NCBI RefSeq assembly: GCF_009728465.1
Contig: NZ_WOCD01000003.1
Span: forward strand, 1,116,001-1,180,000
Source: Psychrosphaera haliotis
Lineage (GTDB): Bacteria > Pseudomonadota > Gammaproteobacteria > Enterobacterales > Alteromonadaceae
Reading direction: 5' to 3'
Length of the DNA stretch: 64,000 nucleotides
The translations under genes and the position numbers were made by a program. This document shows positions 56,199-64,000 of this stretch, in pieces (positions within the stretch are counted from its first letter, which is position 1; the number at the start of each line of letters is the position of its first letter). Under the pieces are notes generated by a model. The model did not search any database and had not been told where the DNA came from. It worked only from the letters and a program-made list of their open reading frames with translations.

Positions 56199-56453
56199 AT
56201 GGAAAGCTTAAACAAAAATCAACTAGCTCTACTTACTTGCGTAATTGCTTTATCTTTTTCTGAAACGGCACAAGCATCTGCTACTGCACTTTCTCCAAGT
56301 AGCCCAGGGACGCCCTACAGCCAGTTATCTAATAAAGTGATGGCGATATCAAATGAGCGCATTGATAAGCAACTCAACCAAGAAATTAACAAGGTTAATG
56401 ATGTGATGGCGACAAGAGTTTTGGCCAAGATTGGTGACTTCTCGAGCTACTAA
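56199..56453 (+). CDS. Small exported hypothetical protein
   Basis: 84 residues. A signal peptide with a hydrophobic core LLTCVIALSFSETAQAS predicts cleavage near residue 27. The mature part is short with a helical end (ERIDKQLNQEINKVNDVMATRVLAKIG in two parts). AAGGA precedes the ATG. No family recognised. The octamer repeat starts directly behind it. Confidence 0.65.
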   Translation: MESLNKNQLALLTCVIALSFSETAQASATALSPSSPGTPYSQLSNKVMAISNERIDKQLNQEINKVNDVMATRVLAKIGDFSSY

Positions 56454-56457
56454 TAAC

Positions 56458-56517
56458 TGAATAATTGAATAATTGAATAATTGAATAATTGAATAATTGA
56501 ATAATTGAATAATTGAA
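56458..56517. repeat. Octamer tandem repeat (TGAATAAT)n
   Basis: 7.5 copies of TGAATAAT fill the whole gap between the small exported protein and the TraB/GumN gene. The last bases provide the AAAGG of the next ribosome-binding site. Confidence 0.95.
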
Positions 56518-56529
56518 AGGTAAATAAAA

Positions 56530-57405
56530 ATGAAAAATCTAATTAAAAAAAGTTTAAAAGCCACTGTATTAGCAAGTGTTTTAGCAACATCATTTTCTTC
56601 TTTTTCAAACACGGTTTGGGAGGTTAAAAAAGGTGAAGATGTGGTTCATATTGGTGGCACTGTGCACCTACTCCCAATTACAGAGTACCCATTACCAAGT
56701 GCGTTTACTGATACGTACCAAGCTGCTGACAGCATAGTATTAGAAACTAAGCTTCCTACGCCTGATGATCAAGCGGGTCAAATGGCAATGCTTAAAGCAA
56801 TGGCCTATGCAGATGGTGAAACATTGAGCCAACATCTGTCAGAGCAAACGAATGAAAGTCTTAAACAATACTTTTCTGCCGTTGGTATTGAATTTGAAAA
56901 GTTAAATAAATTTAAGCCTGGGTTTATCTCTTCAATGATTTTAAACATAGAAACTCAAAAAGCAGGCATGGCTGGCGCGGGTGTTGATATGTACTTTTCA
57001 CAGCTTGCTAACCAAGATAATAAATCTATTGAATACCTAGAAACGTTAGACTTTCAAATTAATATGCTTGCGAATATGGGCGTTGGTAACGAAGAGTACG
57101 CGATTAAACATAACTTAGCAGAAGCAGAGGAAATAGTTCCGTTGTTGAAAAAGCTCATTAAAGCATGGAGAGTTGGTGATGAAAACGCCATCAATGAGTT
57201 GGCTTTAGTGCAAATGAAAGAACAATTTCCTAGTAGTTTTAAGGCAATGATGACAGATAGAAACCTTGATTGGGTGCCAAAGATTGAAGCGCTTTTTAAT
57301 GACGACGATCAAGAGTTTGTTTTAGTTGGTGCAGCCCACCTTGTTGGTGAAGATAGTGTAATCGAGCAGCTAAAAGACAAAGGGTATAAGGTAACAAAAC
57401 TATAA
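56530..57405 (+). CDS. TraB/GumN family protein
   Basis: 291 residues with a signal peptide (about 1-26, SFSSFS then NTVW). The two family motifs are GGTVHLLPITEYPLP (Gly-x-x-His near residue 41) and, at the C-terminus, VLVGAAHLVGEDSVI. These are the conserved GxxH boxes of the TraB/PrgY/GumN group, suspected membrane-associated peptidases. Role unproven. Ribosome-binding site AAAGG is partly formed by the upstream repeat. Confidence 0.9.
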   Translation: MKNLIKKSLKATVLASVLATSFSSFSNTVWEVKKGEDVVHIGGTVHLLPITEYPLPSAFTDTYQAADSIVLETKLPTPDDQAGQMAMLKAMAYADGETLSQHLSEQTNESLKQYFSAVGIEFEKLNKFKPGFISSMILNIETQKAGMAGAGVDMYFSQLANQDNKSIEYLETLDFQINMLANMGVGNEEYAIKHNLAEAEEIVPLLKKLIKAWRVGDENAINELALVQMKEQFPSSFKAMMTDRNLDWVPKIEALFNDDDQEFVLVGAAHLVGEDSVIEQLKDKGYKVTKL

Positions 57406-57652
57406 CCTAAATATTGCTAAGATAAATTTATTAAAAACGGTCTATTTTCATTTACCGAATGATTATGGGCCATTTCTGTTTCAACCCTTTAAAATCATTA
57501 TAGAAGCGGAGCTCTAGGGCTTTTAACAATCTCAAAAACGATAGGTAATTATCAACTAATCAACTGCTGTTTTTTCGAACAAAGGTGAGAAATTATTATT
57601 GATCAGTGCTAGAATGCGCTGGTAAATCCTTCCATTATTTTGAGAATCCATT

Positions 57653-59038
57653 TTGAGTCAATCTTCATTTTCCACACTTGGGCTAAAGCCTGAGTTATTA
57701 AACACTTTAGAATCGCTAACTTATACAGAAATGACGCCTATTCAAGCTGAATCTTTACCTCTTATTGTTGAGGGTAAAGACGTAATAGCACAAGCTAAAA
57801 CGGGCTCAGGTAAAACTGCCGCTTTTTCTCTTGGTTTACTGCAAGCATTAGATGTAAAACGTTTTAGAATCCAAGCAATGGTATTGTGCCCTACTCGCGA
57901 GTTAGCCGACCAGGTAGCAAAAGAAATTCGTACATTAGCCCGTGGCATTCACAACATTAAAGTGCTTACTTTATGCGGTGGTTCTCCTATGGGTCCACAA
58001 ATTGGCTCTTTAGAGCATGGCGCTCATATTATTGTTGGCACGCCAGGACGCATTGAAGATCACCTATCTAAAAAACGTTTAGATTTATCAGAATTAAAGA
58101 CGCTAGTTTTAGACGAAGCTGACAGAATGCTTGAGATGGGTTTCCAATCATCTATGGACGCAGTAATTGATGCCGCTCCTAAACAACGCCAAACATTGCT
58201 ATTCAGTGCTACATACGGCGACGAAGTGGCAGGTATTGCTAATAAAATCATGATTGATCCAACTTCAATTAAAGTTGAGTCGAATCATAATAAAGAAACG
58301 ATTAAACAAAGCTTTTATGAAATTGATGACAATGAACACCGTTTGTTGGCAACTCAATTATTGGTTATGGAGTTTCAGCCAGAGTCATGTGTCATTTTCT
58401 GTAATACCAAACGCGAAACACAAGATGTTGCCGATGAGTTATGGGACATGGGATTCGATGTTTTAGCACTGCATGGTGACCTAGAACAACGCGAGCGTGA
58501 CCAGGTATTGGTTCAATTCTCTAATAAAAGTGGCTCTGTATTAGTAGCGACAGACGTGGCGGCTCGTGGTTTAGACATTGAAGACTTAGATTTAGTAATC
58601 AACTATCAATTGGCACACGATACTGAAACTCACATTCACAGAATAGGCCGTACTGGTCGTGCTGGTCAAAATGGTCGCGCGTGCAGTTTAGTTGGTAAAA
58701 AAGACGGTTATAAAATGGGTCTAATTGAAGACTATTTAAGCCGTACTATTACACCTGAAGCATTACCAAGTGAAGCGGTATTAGGTAAGACTGTACCTGT
58801 AGCTGCGATGAAAACGATTCGTATTGATGGCGGCAAGAAACAAAAAGTACGTGCTGGCGACATTCTTGGCTGCCTTACTGGCGACGGTGGCATAGACGGA
58901 AGTGAAGTAGGTAAAATCCAACTTCATGACATGTGGGCTTACGTTGCTGTTAAAAAAGAAGTAGCGAAAAAAGCCGTTAAGAAAATTGAAAACGGTAAGC
59001 TTAAGGGACGTAAGTTCCGTGCTTGGACTTTGCGTTAA
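57653..59038 (+). CDS. dbpA: ATP-dependent RNA helicase DbpA
   Basis: DEAD-box helicase that acts in 50S ribosome assembly by binding 23S rRNA. 461 residues. Q motif EMTPIQAESLPLI, Walker A AKTGSGKTAAF, DEAD in LDEADRMLEMG, SAT as LFSATYG, and RGLDIEDLD and HRIGRTGRAG. The C-terminal RNA-binding domain (VRAGDILGCLTG to the end) marks it as DbpA. The start is TTG at 57653, since no ATG precedes the conserved N-terminus. Confidence 0.96.
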   Translation: MSQSSFSTLGLKPELLNTLESLTYTEMTPIQAESLPLIVEGKDVIAQAKTGSGKTAAFSLGLLQALDVKRFRIQAMVLCPTRELADQVAKEIRTLARGIHNIKVLTLCGGSPMGPQIGSLEHGAHIIVGTPGRIEDHLSKKRLDLSELKTLVLDEADRMLEMGFQSSMDAVIDAAPKQRQTLLFSATYGDEVAGIANKIMIDPTSIKVESNHNKETIKQSFYEIDDNEHRLLATQLLVMEFQPESCVIFCNTKRETQDVADELWDMGFDVLALHGDLEQRERDQVLVQFSNKSGSVLVATDVAARGLDIEDLDLVINYQLAHDTETHIHRIGRTGRAGQNGRACSLVGKKDGYKMGLIEDYLSRTITPEALPSEAVLGKTVPVAAMKTIRIDGGKKQKVRAGDILGCLTGDGGIDGSEVGKIQLHDMWAYVAVKKEVAKKAVKKIENGKLKGRKFRAWTLR

Positions 59039-59063
59039 TCTAGATAGTTATTTAATTTGATAA

Positions 59064-59097
59064 GGCCTCACCGTTGTAAAGCGAGTGAGGCTTTTTT
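59064..59097 (+). terminator. Terminator after dbpA
   Basis: Stem GCCTCAC/GTGAGGC followed by T6. Confidence 0.85.
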
Positions 59098-59103
59098 ATG
59101 CGC

Positions 59104-59134
59104 AAAAAAAATCCCCAACCAAGTTGAGGATTTA
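59104..59134 (-). terminator. Terminator after typA
   Basis: Minus-strand stem AATCCTCAAC/GTTGGGGATT (one G-U) with loop TTG, then T8. Confidence 0.85.
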
Positions 59135-59190
59135 ATCTTTATAACGAACAACTTAAGTGACCACGCTAGGTAGCCACTTATTGCTAACGA

Positions 59191-61032
59191 TTAAATATCG
59201 TTAGGCTTTGAACGTGATGCACGCTTACGTTCGTTTTCCGATAAGAATTTCTTACGGATACGAATGCTTTCAGGCGTTACTTCTACTAATTCGTCATCAT
59301 CGATAAATTCTAAAGCTTGCTCTAGAGTCATTACAATGTGTGGAGTCAGTGTTTGCGCTTCGTCTGTACCAGATGAACGTACGTTAGTTAATTGCTTACC
59401 TTTAAGTACGTTTACTGTTAAGTCGTTATCACGGCTATGAATACCAACAACCTGACCTTCATAGATGTCAGTTGCGTGTCCAATCATCATACGGCCACGA
59501 GACTGTAGATTGAAGATTGCGTTTGTTAGGGCTTTACCCGTCGCGTTTGCAATCAATACACCGTTCATGCGTTGACCGATTTCACCGCCTTTATGTGGAC
59601 CATATTCGTAGAATGTATGGTAAATCAAACCAGAACCAGACGTTAATGTCATGAATTCAGTTTGGAAGCCAATTAAACCACGGCTAGGCATGATGAAGTC
59701 CATACGGATACGGCCTTTACCATCTGGTGCCATGTCAGTAAGTTCAGCTTTACGAAGACCCATTTTCTCCATGATCGCGCCTTGATGCTGTTCTTCAACA
59801 TCAATCGTAACCGTTTCGTATGGTTCTTGTTTTTCGCCATCAACGTCACGCATGATAACTTCTGGACGTGATACTGCTAACTCGAAGCCTTCACGACGCA
59901 TGTTTTCAATTAGGATACCTAAGTGTAATTCACCACGGCCTGATACTTTGAATTTATCAGCATCGTCAAGTTGTTGAACACGTAGTGCAACGTTGTGAAC
60001 TAATTCTTTGTCCAAACGCTCTTTGATGTTACGTGAAGTAACAAACTTACCTTCTTTACCAGCAAACGGAGACGTGTTTACTTGGAACGTCATTGTTACT
60101 GTAGGCTCGTCAACTGAAAGTAAAGGAAGACCTTCAACTTCTGATGGACAACAAATAGTGTCAGAGATTTTTAATTCGCCAAGACCAGTAATCGCGATGA
60201 TATCACCGGCACTTGCATCTTCTGCTTCGTAGCGGTCTAGACCTAAGTAACCAAATACTTTACCTACTTTACCGTTGTGGATTGTACCAGCAGCAGTTTG
60301 GATAGTTACTTGTTGGTTAGGCTTAACAGTACCACGAGTAATACGACCGATACCGATAACACCAAGGTATGAGCTGTAATCTAACTGAGAAATCTGCATT
60401 TGGAACGGACCATCAACGTCAGCTGCCGGAGGTGGCACTTGGTCAATGATTGTTTCAAATAATGGTGTCATGTCTGTACCAGTTTCGCCTTCTTCATGAG
60501 AAGCCCAACCGTTAAGTGCAGAAGCATAAACAACTTGGAAGTCTAACTGTTCGTCAGTTGCGCCAAGGTTATCAAATAGGTCAAATACTTGATCCATAAC
60601 CCAATCAGGACGAGCGCCTGGCTTATCAATTTTGTTGATAACTAGGATTGGCTTAAGACCTTGAGCAAACGCTTTTTGTGTAACGAAACGCGTTTGAGGC
60701 ATAGGACCTTCTTGCGCATCAACGATAAGCAATACAGAGTCAACCATTGACATAACACGTTCAACTTCACCACCGAAATCGGCGTGTCCTGGAGTGTCTA
60801 CGATGTTTACACGGTAGTCGTTCCAGTTGATTGCAGTGTTTTTAGCAAGAATAGTGATACCACGTTCTTTTTCGATGTCATTCGAGTCCATAACACGTTC
60901 GTCATGGTCAGTACGCGCATCTAACGTACCTGATTGTGCTAGTAGTTTGTCTACAAGCGTTGTTTTACCGTGGTCAACGTGAGCTATGATAGCTACGTTT
61001 CTCAGGCCTTTATGGGCATTTGAGCTCATCAA
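59191..61032 (-). CDS. typA: Translational GTPase TypA/BipA
   Basis: 613 residues, complete. G1 [10 protein letters not shown]2 GITI, G3 [11 protein letters not shown]4 [10 protein letters not shown] and G5 SALNGWA. The domains after the GTPase match EF-G-like II, III and V; the C-terminal domain has [10 protein letters not shown] and the family end [11 protein letters not shown]. It binds ribosomes under stress and helps 50S assembly. The minus-strand gene is divergent from the cyclase gene. Confidence 0.97.
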   Translation of the reverse strand: MMSSNAHKGLRNVAIIAHVDHGKTTLVDKLLAQSGTLDARTDHDERVMDSNDIEKERGITILAKNTAINWNDYRVNIVDTPGHADFGGEVERVMSMVDSVLLIVDAQEGPMPQTRFVTQKAFAQGLKPILVINKIDKPGARPDWVMDQVFDLFDNLGATDEQLDFQVVYASALNGWASHEEGETGTDMTPLFETIIDQVPPPAADVDGPFQMQISQLDYSSYLGVIGIGRITRGTVKPNQQVTIQTAAGTIHNGKVGKVFGYLGLDRYEAEDASAGDIIAITGLGELKISDTICCPSEVEGLPLLSVDEPTVTMTFQVNTSPFAGKEGKFVTSRNIKERLDKELVHNVALRVQQLDDADKFKVSGRGELHLGILIENMRREGFELAVSRPEVIMRDVDGEKQEPYETVTIDVEEQHQGAIMEKMGLRKAELTDMAPDGKGRIRMDFIMPSRGLIGFQTEFMTLTSGSGLIYHTFYEYGPHKGGEIGQRMNGVLIANATGKALTNAIFNLQSRGRMMIGHATDIYEGQVVGIHSRDNDLTVNVLKGKQLTNVRSSGTDEAQTLTPHIVMTLEQALEFIDDDELVEVTPESIRIRKKFLSENERKRASRSKPNDI

Positions 61033-61116
61033 TTCTTCCTCAAAAAAGGGTATTATGTCGACTAAAGATCAACTGGATTCTATCTGGCGCGGGATTATAC
61101 ACGAAACAAGAACAGA

Positions 61117-62100
61117 ATGAGTGTATTTAATAAAAATAGCTCATTTTTTTTACAACTTGTTATAGCAATTCAAATAAATATCCATAGAATGGGGACACAT
61201 ACATGGAGTAATTGTGCAATTATGAATACGGATTCTTTCAACTTTATGCAGGAAATTTTCAACACTGTTCTCAAAAACAGTCTTGATTTGTTTGCTTACA
61301 TCGACAAAAACCAAAAATACCAATACGTGAGCAATAGTTACGCTCAGTTTTATGGACATAAAGCTCAGTCGTTAATTAATAAAAGCCCACAAGATATTTT
61401 TGAGTCTTTAACTTACGAAGATAAAATTCTTCCCAATTTAAATAAGTGCCTTACTTCAGCTCTCCCTATTAATTATAAATCTTGGGTAAAACCAAAGGGG
61501 AACAACGAAGAAAGCTTTCTGTATATCACCTATTTGCCTCATTTCAGTGAAGAACACCAGGAAGTAGTGGGTATTATTGTCATTGCCAAAGACGTGACAA
61601 AGTTTAAAAGAGCCGAAACTCTACTCGCCAAATCAGCTAACACCGATGCATTAACCAATATTCCAAACCGATTATTTTTAACCAATAAACTAAACGAGTT
61701 AAGCCAGAACGCTAATCGTCATACGGACCGCTACGCTATTTTATTTTGTGACTTAGATGGGTTTAAAAGCGTTAATGACAAATATGGTCATGCAGTAGGT
61801 GATCGCATATTGAGCCAAGTCGCTCAGCGCTTAAAACATGAAATTCGTGAAGAAGACATTATTGCTCGTTATGGCGGCGATGAATTTGTCATTCTGATCA
61901 CCGACAGGGCCTCTTTAGTTACAATAAATGCGATTCGAAATAAAATATTTAGCGCTATTTCCCAGCCATTTCAATTTTCGGGTGACAATATCAACATTGG
62001 CATCAGTATTGGTTCCGCAATATACCCTGACCACGGCACAGAGCCTGATGATTTATTAATCAAAGCGGATGCAGAGATGTATTCTAGTAAAAATTCGTAA
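61117..62100 (+). CDS. PAS-GGDEF diguanylate cyclase
   Basis: Makes cyclic di-GMP from two GTP. 327 residues as listed, but residues 1-35 lack family character and the ATG at 61222 (MNTDSFNFMQEIF) is a likely better start. PAS domain at about 40-165 (LFAYIDKNQKYQYVSNSYA). GGDEF domain with the active site RYGGDEFVILI and an RxxD inhibitory site (REED) five residues before it, so product feedback is expected. The A-site and catalytic residues are intact. Confidence 0.9.
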   Translation: MSVFNKNSSFFLQLVIAIQINIHRMGTHTWSNCAIMNTDSFNFMQEIFNTVLKNSLDLFAYIDKNQKYQYVSNSYAQFYGHKAQSLINKSPQDIFESLTYEDKILPNLNKCLTSALPINYKSWVKPKGNNEESFLYITYLPHFSEEHQEVVGIIVIAKDVTKFKRAETLLAKSANTDALTNIPNRLFLTNKLNELSQNANRHTDRYAILFCDLDGFKSVNDKYGHAVGDRILSQVAQRLKHEIREEDIIARYGGDEFVILITDRASLVTINAIRNKIFSAISQPFQFSGDNINIGISIGSAIYPDHGTEPDDLLIKADAEMYSSKNS

Positions 62101-62186
62101 CGATTCCGGTAGCTTTTTTGGTTCTTAACAGCTAAGTTTATAGAGTTAACCCTTACCCCATAATTAACTAAAAGAACCTTTTTACT

Positions 62187-62660
62187 ATGAATGTAGAGTT
62201 TATTAATCCTTTTCTTAGCTCACTAATGAACGTGTTAGAGACCATGGCAATGACCAAGCTTGAGCCTGGTAAACCATCCATGAAAAAAGAAGAGGTATCT
62301 AGAGGCGATGTATCAGGCATTATAGGTATGGCAAGTCCTCAAACTAAAGGCTCACTTTCTGTTACTTTTGAAGAGTCATTAGCATTATCTATTATGGAAA
62401 AAATGCTTGGGGAACGCCCAGATACAATAAATGAAGAAGTTACCGATATGGTAGGTGAAATTACCAATATGGTAACCGGTGGTGCCAAAAACATGTTAGG
62501 TGATAAAGGATACGATTTTAATATGGCGACACCTACTATAGTGTCTGGTAAAAATCATACTATTAGTCACCAATGTGAAAGCTCAACGCTAATCATTCCT
62601 TTCACTTCTGAGCATGGCAAAGCTTATATTGAAGTATCTTTCGACGTATTAGTAAAGTGA
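62187..62660 (+). CDS. cheX: Chemotaxis phosphatase CheX
   Basis: 157-residue cytosolic CheX-type phosphatase of CheY-P. The signature VGEITNMVTGGAKNML has the active-site Glu-x-x-Asn pair. MNVEFINPFLSSLMNVLETM is the typical start. It is close to the cyclase but separated by about 86 bases. Its last 37 bases overlap the 3' end of the convergent minus-strand gene. Confidence 0.92.
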   Translation: MNVEFINPFLSSLMNVLETMAMTKLEPGKPSMKKEEVSRGDVSGIIGMASPQTKGSLSVTFEESLALSIMEKMLGERPDTINEEVTDMVGEITNMVTGGAKNMLGDKGYDFNMATPTIVSGKNHTISHQCESSTLIIPFTSEHGKAYIEVSFDVLVK

Positions 62661-63463
62661 TCCCTGTTAGGTAAACCAACGACCTTTGGTGTAAATAGGT
62701 GAACTTCCGAGTTTTCACCTTTGCCAAAGGTTGAGTCGTAACTACTAAAGCTCTCTCGCATTGTCATTACCAACCTATTACCAACAACATCAAACCTTTG
62801 TAGTCGCGTACCTGCGGCTTTAACAGAAAAAACAACATAAGCCCTTCCACTGCCATTATAGTTGGCCAGTAATTCAATAGGTGTGCCATCAGCTTTAACC
62901 GTTAATGTCATTTCTCCATCAAATTTATCTACATATTCACGTGTTCGCTTATTAGTAATAATTGCTTCAACAGGCAATGTAAAGTGTAACTTTGAAGCTC
63001 CTTCAACTTGTTCTTTTAACTTCTCAACTCTTATCAATGTTGCCGATTTTAAAAGCTGATTAAGTGAATCAATTGGCGACAGTAAGTTATTAATATTACT
63101 CATGCTAAAGTCGTTAATGGCATCAATAGTCGGTGTTGAAGCATCTTCATCTTTTAATTTTGCCGCTGACTCTTGCTTCATGTTTTTCAAAACGTTCGTT
63201 GAGTATGACGTCGTTAGTCCATTCATATCCTCTCTAACCATCAACGCAACTTGGCCTGACTTCTCTTTGCGTTTTTTACCGTCACCTTCAACGTTATTAA
63301 ATGACACGACTACATGCCCTGACACAGGTACCGCGCCACCTAGGTCACTGAGTGCGTCATTGAGTTTGTTCATTACTGAGTGAGTTGATATAGCTGTGGC
63401 ACCAGTATCTGGTGAAAGAACAAGAAGTAAAAATACAGCGATGCTAGGTGATAATAATTTCAT
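62624..63463 (-). CDS. Hypothetical exported protein
   Basis: 279 residues, signal peptide at about 1-23 (FLLLVLSPDTGATA). Mature part has a repeated beta-like pattern (LHFTLPVEAIITNK, GEMTLTVKADGTPIELLANY, RAYVVFSVKAAGTRLQRFDVV). No family recognised; a periplasmic beta-rich fold is likely. It lies downstream of nagA on the same strand (about 67 bases). The gene end overlaps cheX on the other strand. Confidence 0.65.
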   Translation of the reverse strand: MKLLSPSIAVFLLLVLSPDTGATAISTHSVMNKLNDALSDLGGAVPVSGHVVVSFNNVEGDGKKRKEKSGQVALMVREDMNGLTTSYSTNVLKNMKQESAAKLKDEDASTPTIDAINDFSMSNINNLLSPIDSLNQLLKSATLIRVEKLKEQVEGASKLHFTLPVEAIITNKRTREYVDKFDGEMTLTVKADGTPIELLANYNGSGRAYVVFSVKAAGTRLQRFDVVGNRLVMTMRESFSSYDSTFGKGENSEVHLFTPKVVGLPNRDHFTNTSKDTSI

Positions 63464-63530
63464 TTGTAATTCCTATTTACAAAAAGCCCTACTTACATGA
63501 CCAACAAACCTAAAGTAAGTTCATTTTTCA

Positions 63531-64000
63531 CTAATACGTATGGCGTTGAATTAAGTTCAAGTATTCATCCAACTGAATAAAGTTTGCTTCACTGCCTTTA
63601 ACTACTGCGAACTTATTTGCATCTAAGCCTATAAATTCGGCGGGGTAAGTTATCGCCATTTTTAAACATGCTTCATTTGAAAGATGTAAATGTTGTTTTG
63701 TATTTTGAACAGCCATAAGAAGGTTTAAGTGAGCGCCAGCCAGCGTACCGGATTCGTTTGTTAGCTTGCCATTGCACACAGATACCGTTTGATTAAATAA
63801 ATTAAAGCTCGTTTGGTCACTGCCTATAGAAGACATAGCATCAGAGACCAAATACAGCTTACCTGTCTTCTTTTCTGAGCTATCGGGAAATGCGGAGCTA
63901 TTGGTTAGCTGATTTTTTATTTTCCAAGCTAACTTTGCAGAAACATAATCAACATGAAAACCATCTAAAATTATACCAGCATAAACACGCTCGCTATTTA
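63531..64000 (-). CDS. nagA: N-acetylglucosamine-6-phosphate deacetylase (C-terminal part)
   Basis: Removes acetate from GlcNAc-6-phosphate in amino-sugar breakdown. The gene runs off the right edge; about 155 residues are visible. AGIILDGFHVDY is the metal-ligand region, LVSDAMSS holds the catalytic Asp, and SGTLAGAHLNLLMAVQNT with NKFAVVKGSEANFIQLD closes the protein. About 155 of the usual 370-390 residues are seen. Confidence 0.9.
   Translation of the reverse strand, partial: NSERVYAGIILDGFHVDYVSAKLAWKIKNQLTNSSAFPDSSEKKTGKLYLVSDAMSSIGSDQTSFNLFNQTVSVCNGKLTNESGTLAGAHLNLLMAVQNTKQHLHLSNEACLKMAITYPAEFIGLDANKFAVVKGSEANFIQLDEYLNLIQRHTY

Overview
The window looks like a chromosome segment of a marine, AT-rich gammaproteobacterium of the order Alteromonadales (Colwelliaceae or Pseudoalteromonadaceae type). 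The basis is the housekeeping content: speA/speE, accC-accB-aroQ-dsbD-cutA, fxsA-groES-groEL, dbpA, typA and cheX, plus DUF1285 and DUF3630 proteins. Genus is not resolved. The gaps between genes hold several tandem repeats with 7- or 8-base units.

Layout. 1-3238: polyamine genes and two small conserved proteins. 3240-9560: a peptide-export and bacteriocin-like locus. It has an HlyD-type adaptor, a C39-peptidase ABC exporter, a small LuxR-type regulator, an unrecognised 400-residue protein, a CPBP-like membrane protein and a 56-residue double-glycine peptide absent from simple ORF lists. Two RNA hairpins there share one 14-base loop. 9650-18301: core genes (accBC, aroQ, dsbD, cutA, fxsA, groESL). 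18284-34714: an integrative mobilizable element inserted exactly at the 3' end of groEL and bounded by a 17-bp direct repeat. It carries a tyrosine integrase, AlpA, an oriT-like region, a TrwA/TrwB/TrwC-like mobilization set and a type I restriction system that includes a PrrC-like anticodon nuclease. 35270-40204: three tandem secreted four-cysteine peptides, a membrane protein, a MacA/MacB-like exporter and a glutaredoxin-like protein. I think this is the most likely undescribed system here. 40490-50457: a zinc-acquisition region with Zur-box-like palindromes, two TonB-dependent receptors, an AztD-like zinc protein, a MerC-like protein and a two-permease (DUF3526) ABC transporter. 50627-64000: an M16 peptidase paired with a CadC-like regulator, a TraB/GumN protein, dbpA, typA, a diguanylate cyclase, cheX, an unknown exported protein and the C-terminal part of nagA.

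How the parts work together. The two peptide loci use different export logic. The first has a double-glycine leader cut by a C39 transporter in one step. The second has Sec signal peptides, probable periplasmic disulfide formation and a MacAB-like pump. The zinc region pairs outer-membrane uptake with periplasmic and inner-membrane components under putative Zur control. The groEL element combines self-maintenance (restriction plus anticodon nuclease) with mobilization genes, but I see no mating-pair genes.

Quality note. Seven genes are each split by a single-base length change, nearly all in A or T runs. They include the core gene aroQ. This points to assembly indels rather than seven true pseudogenes, and the features below give the restored extents.
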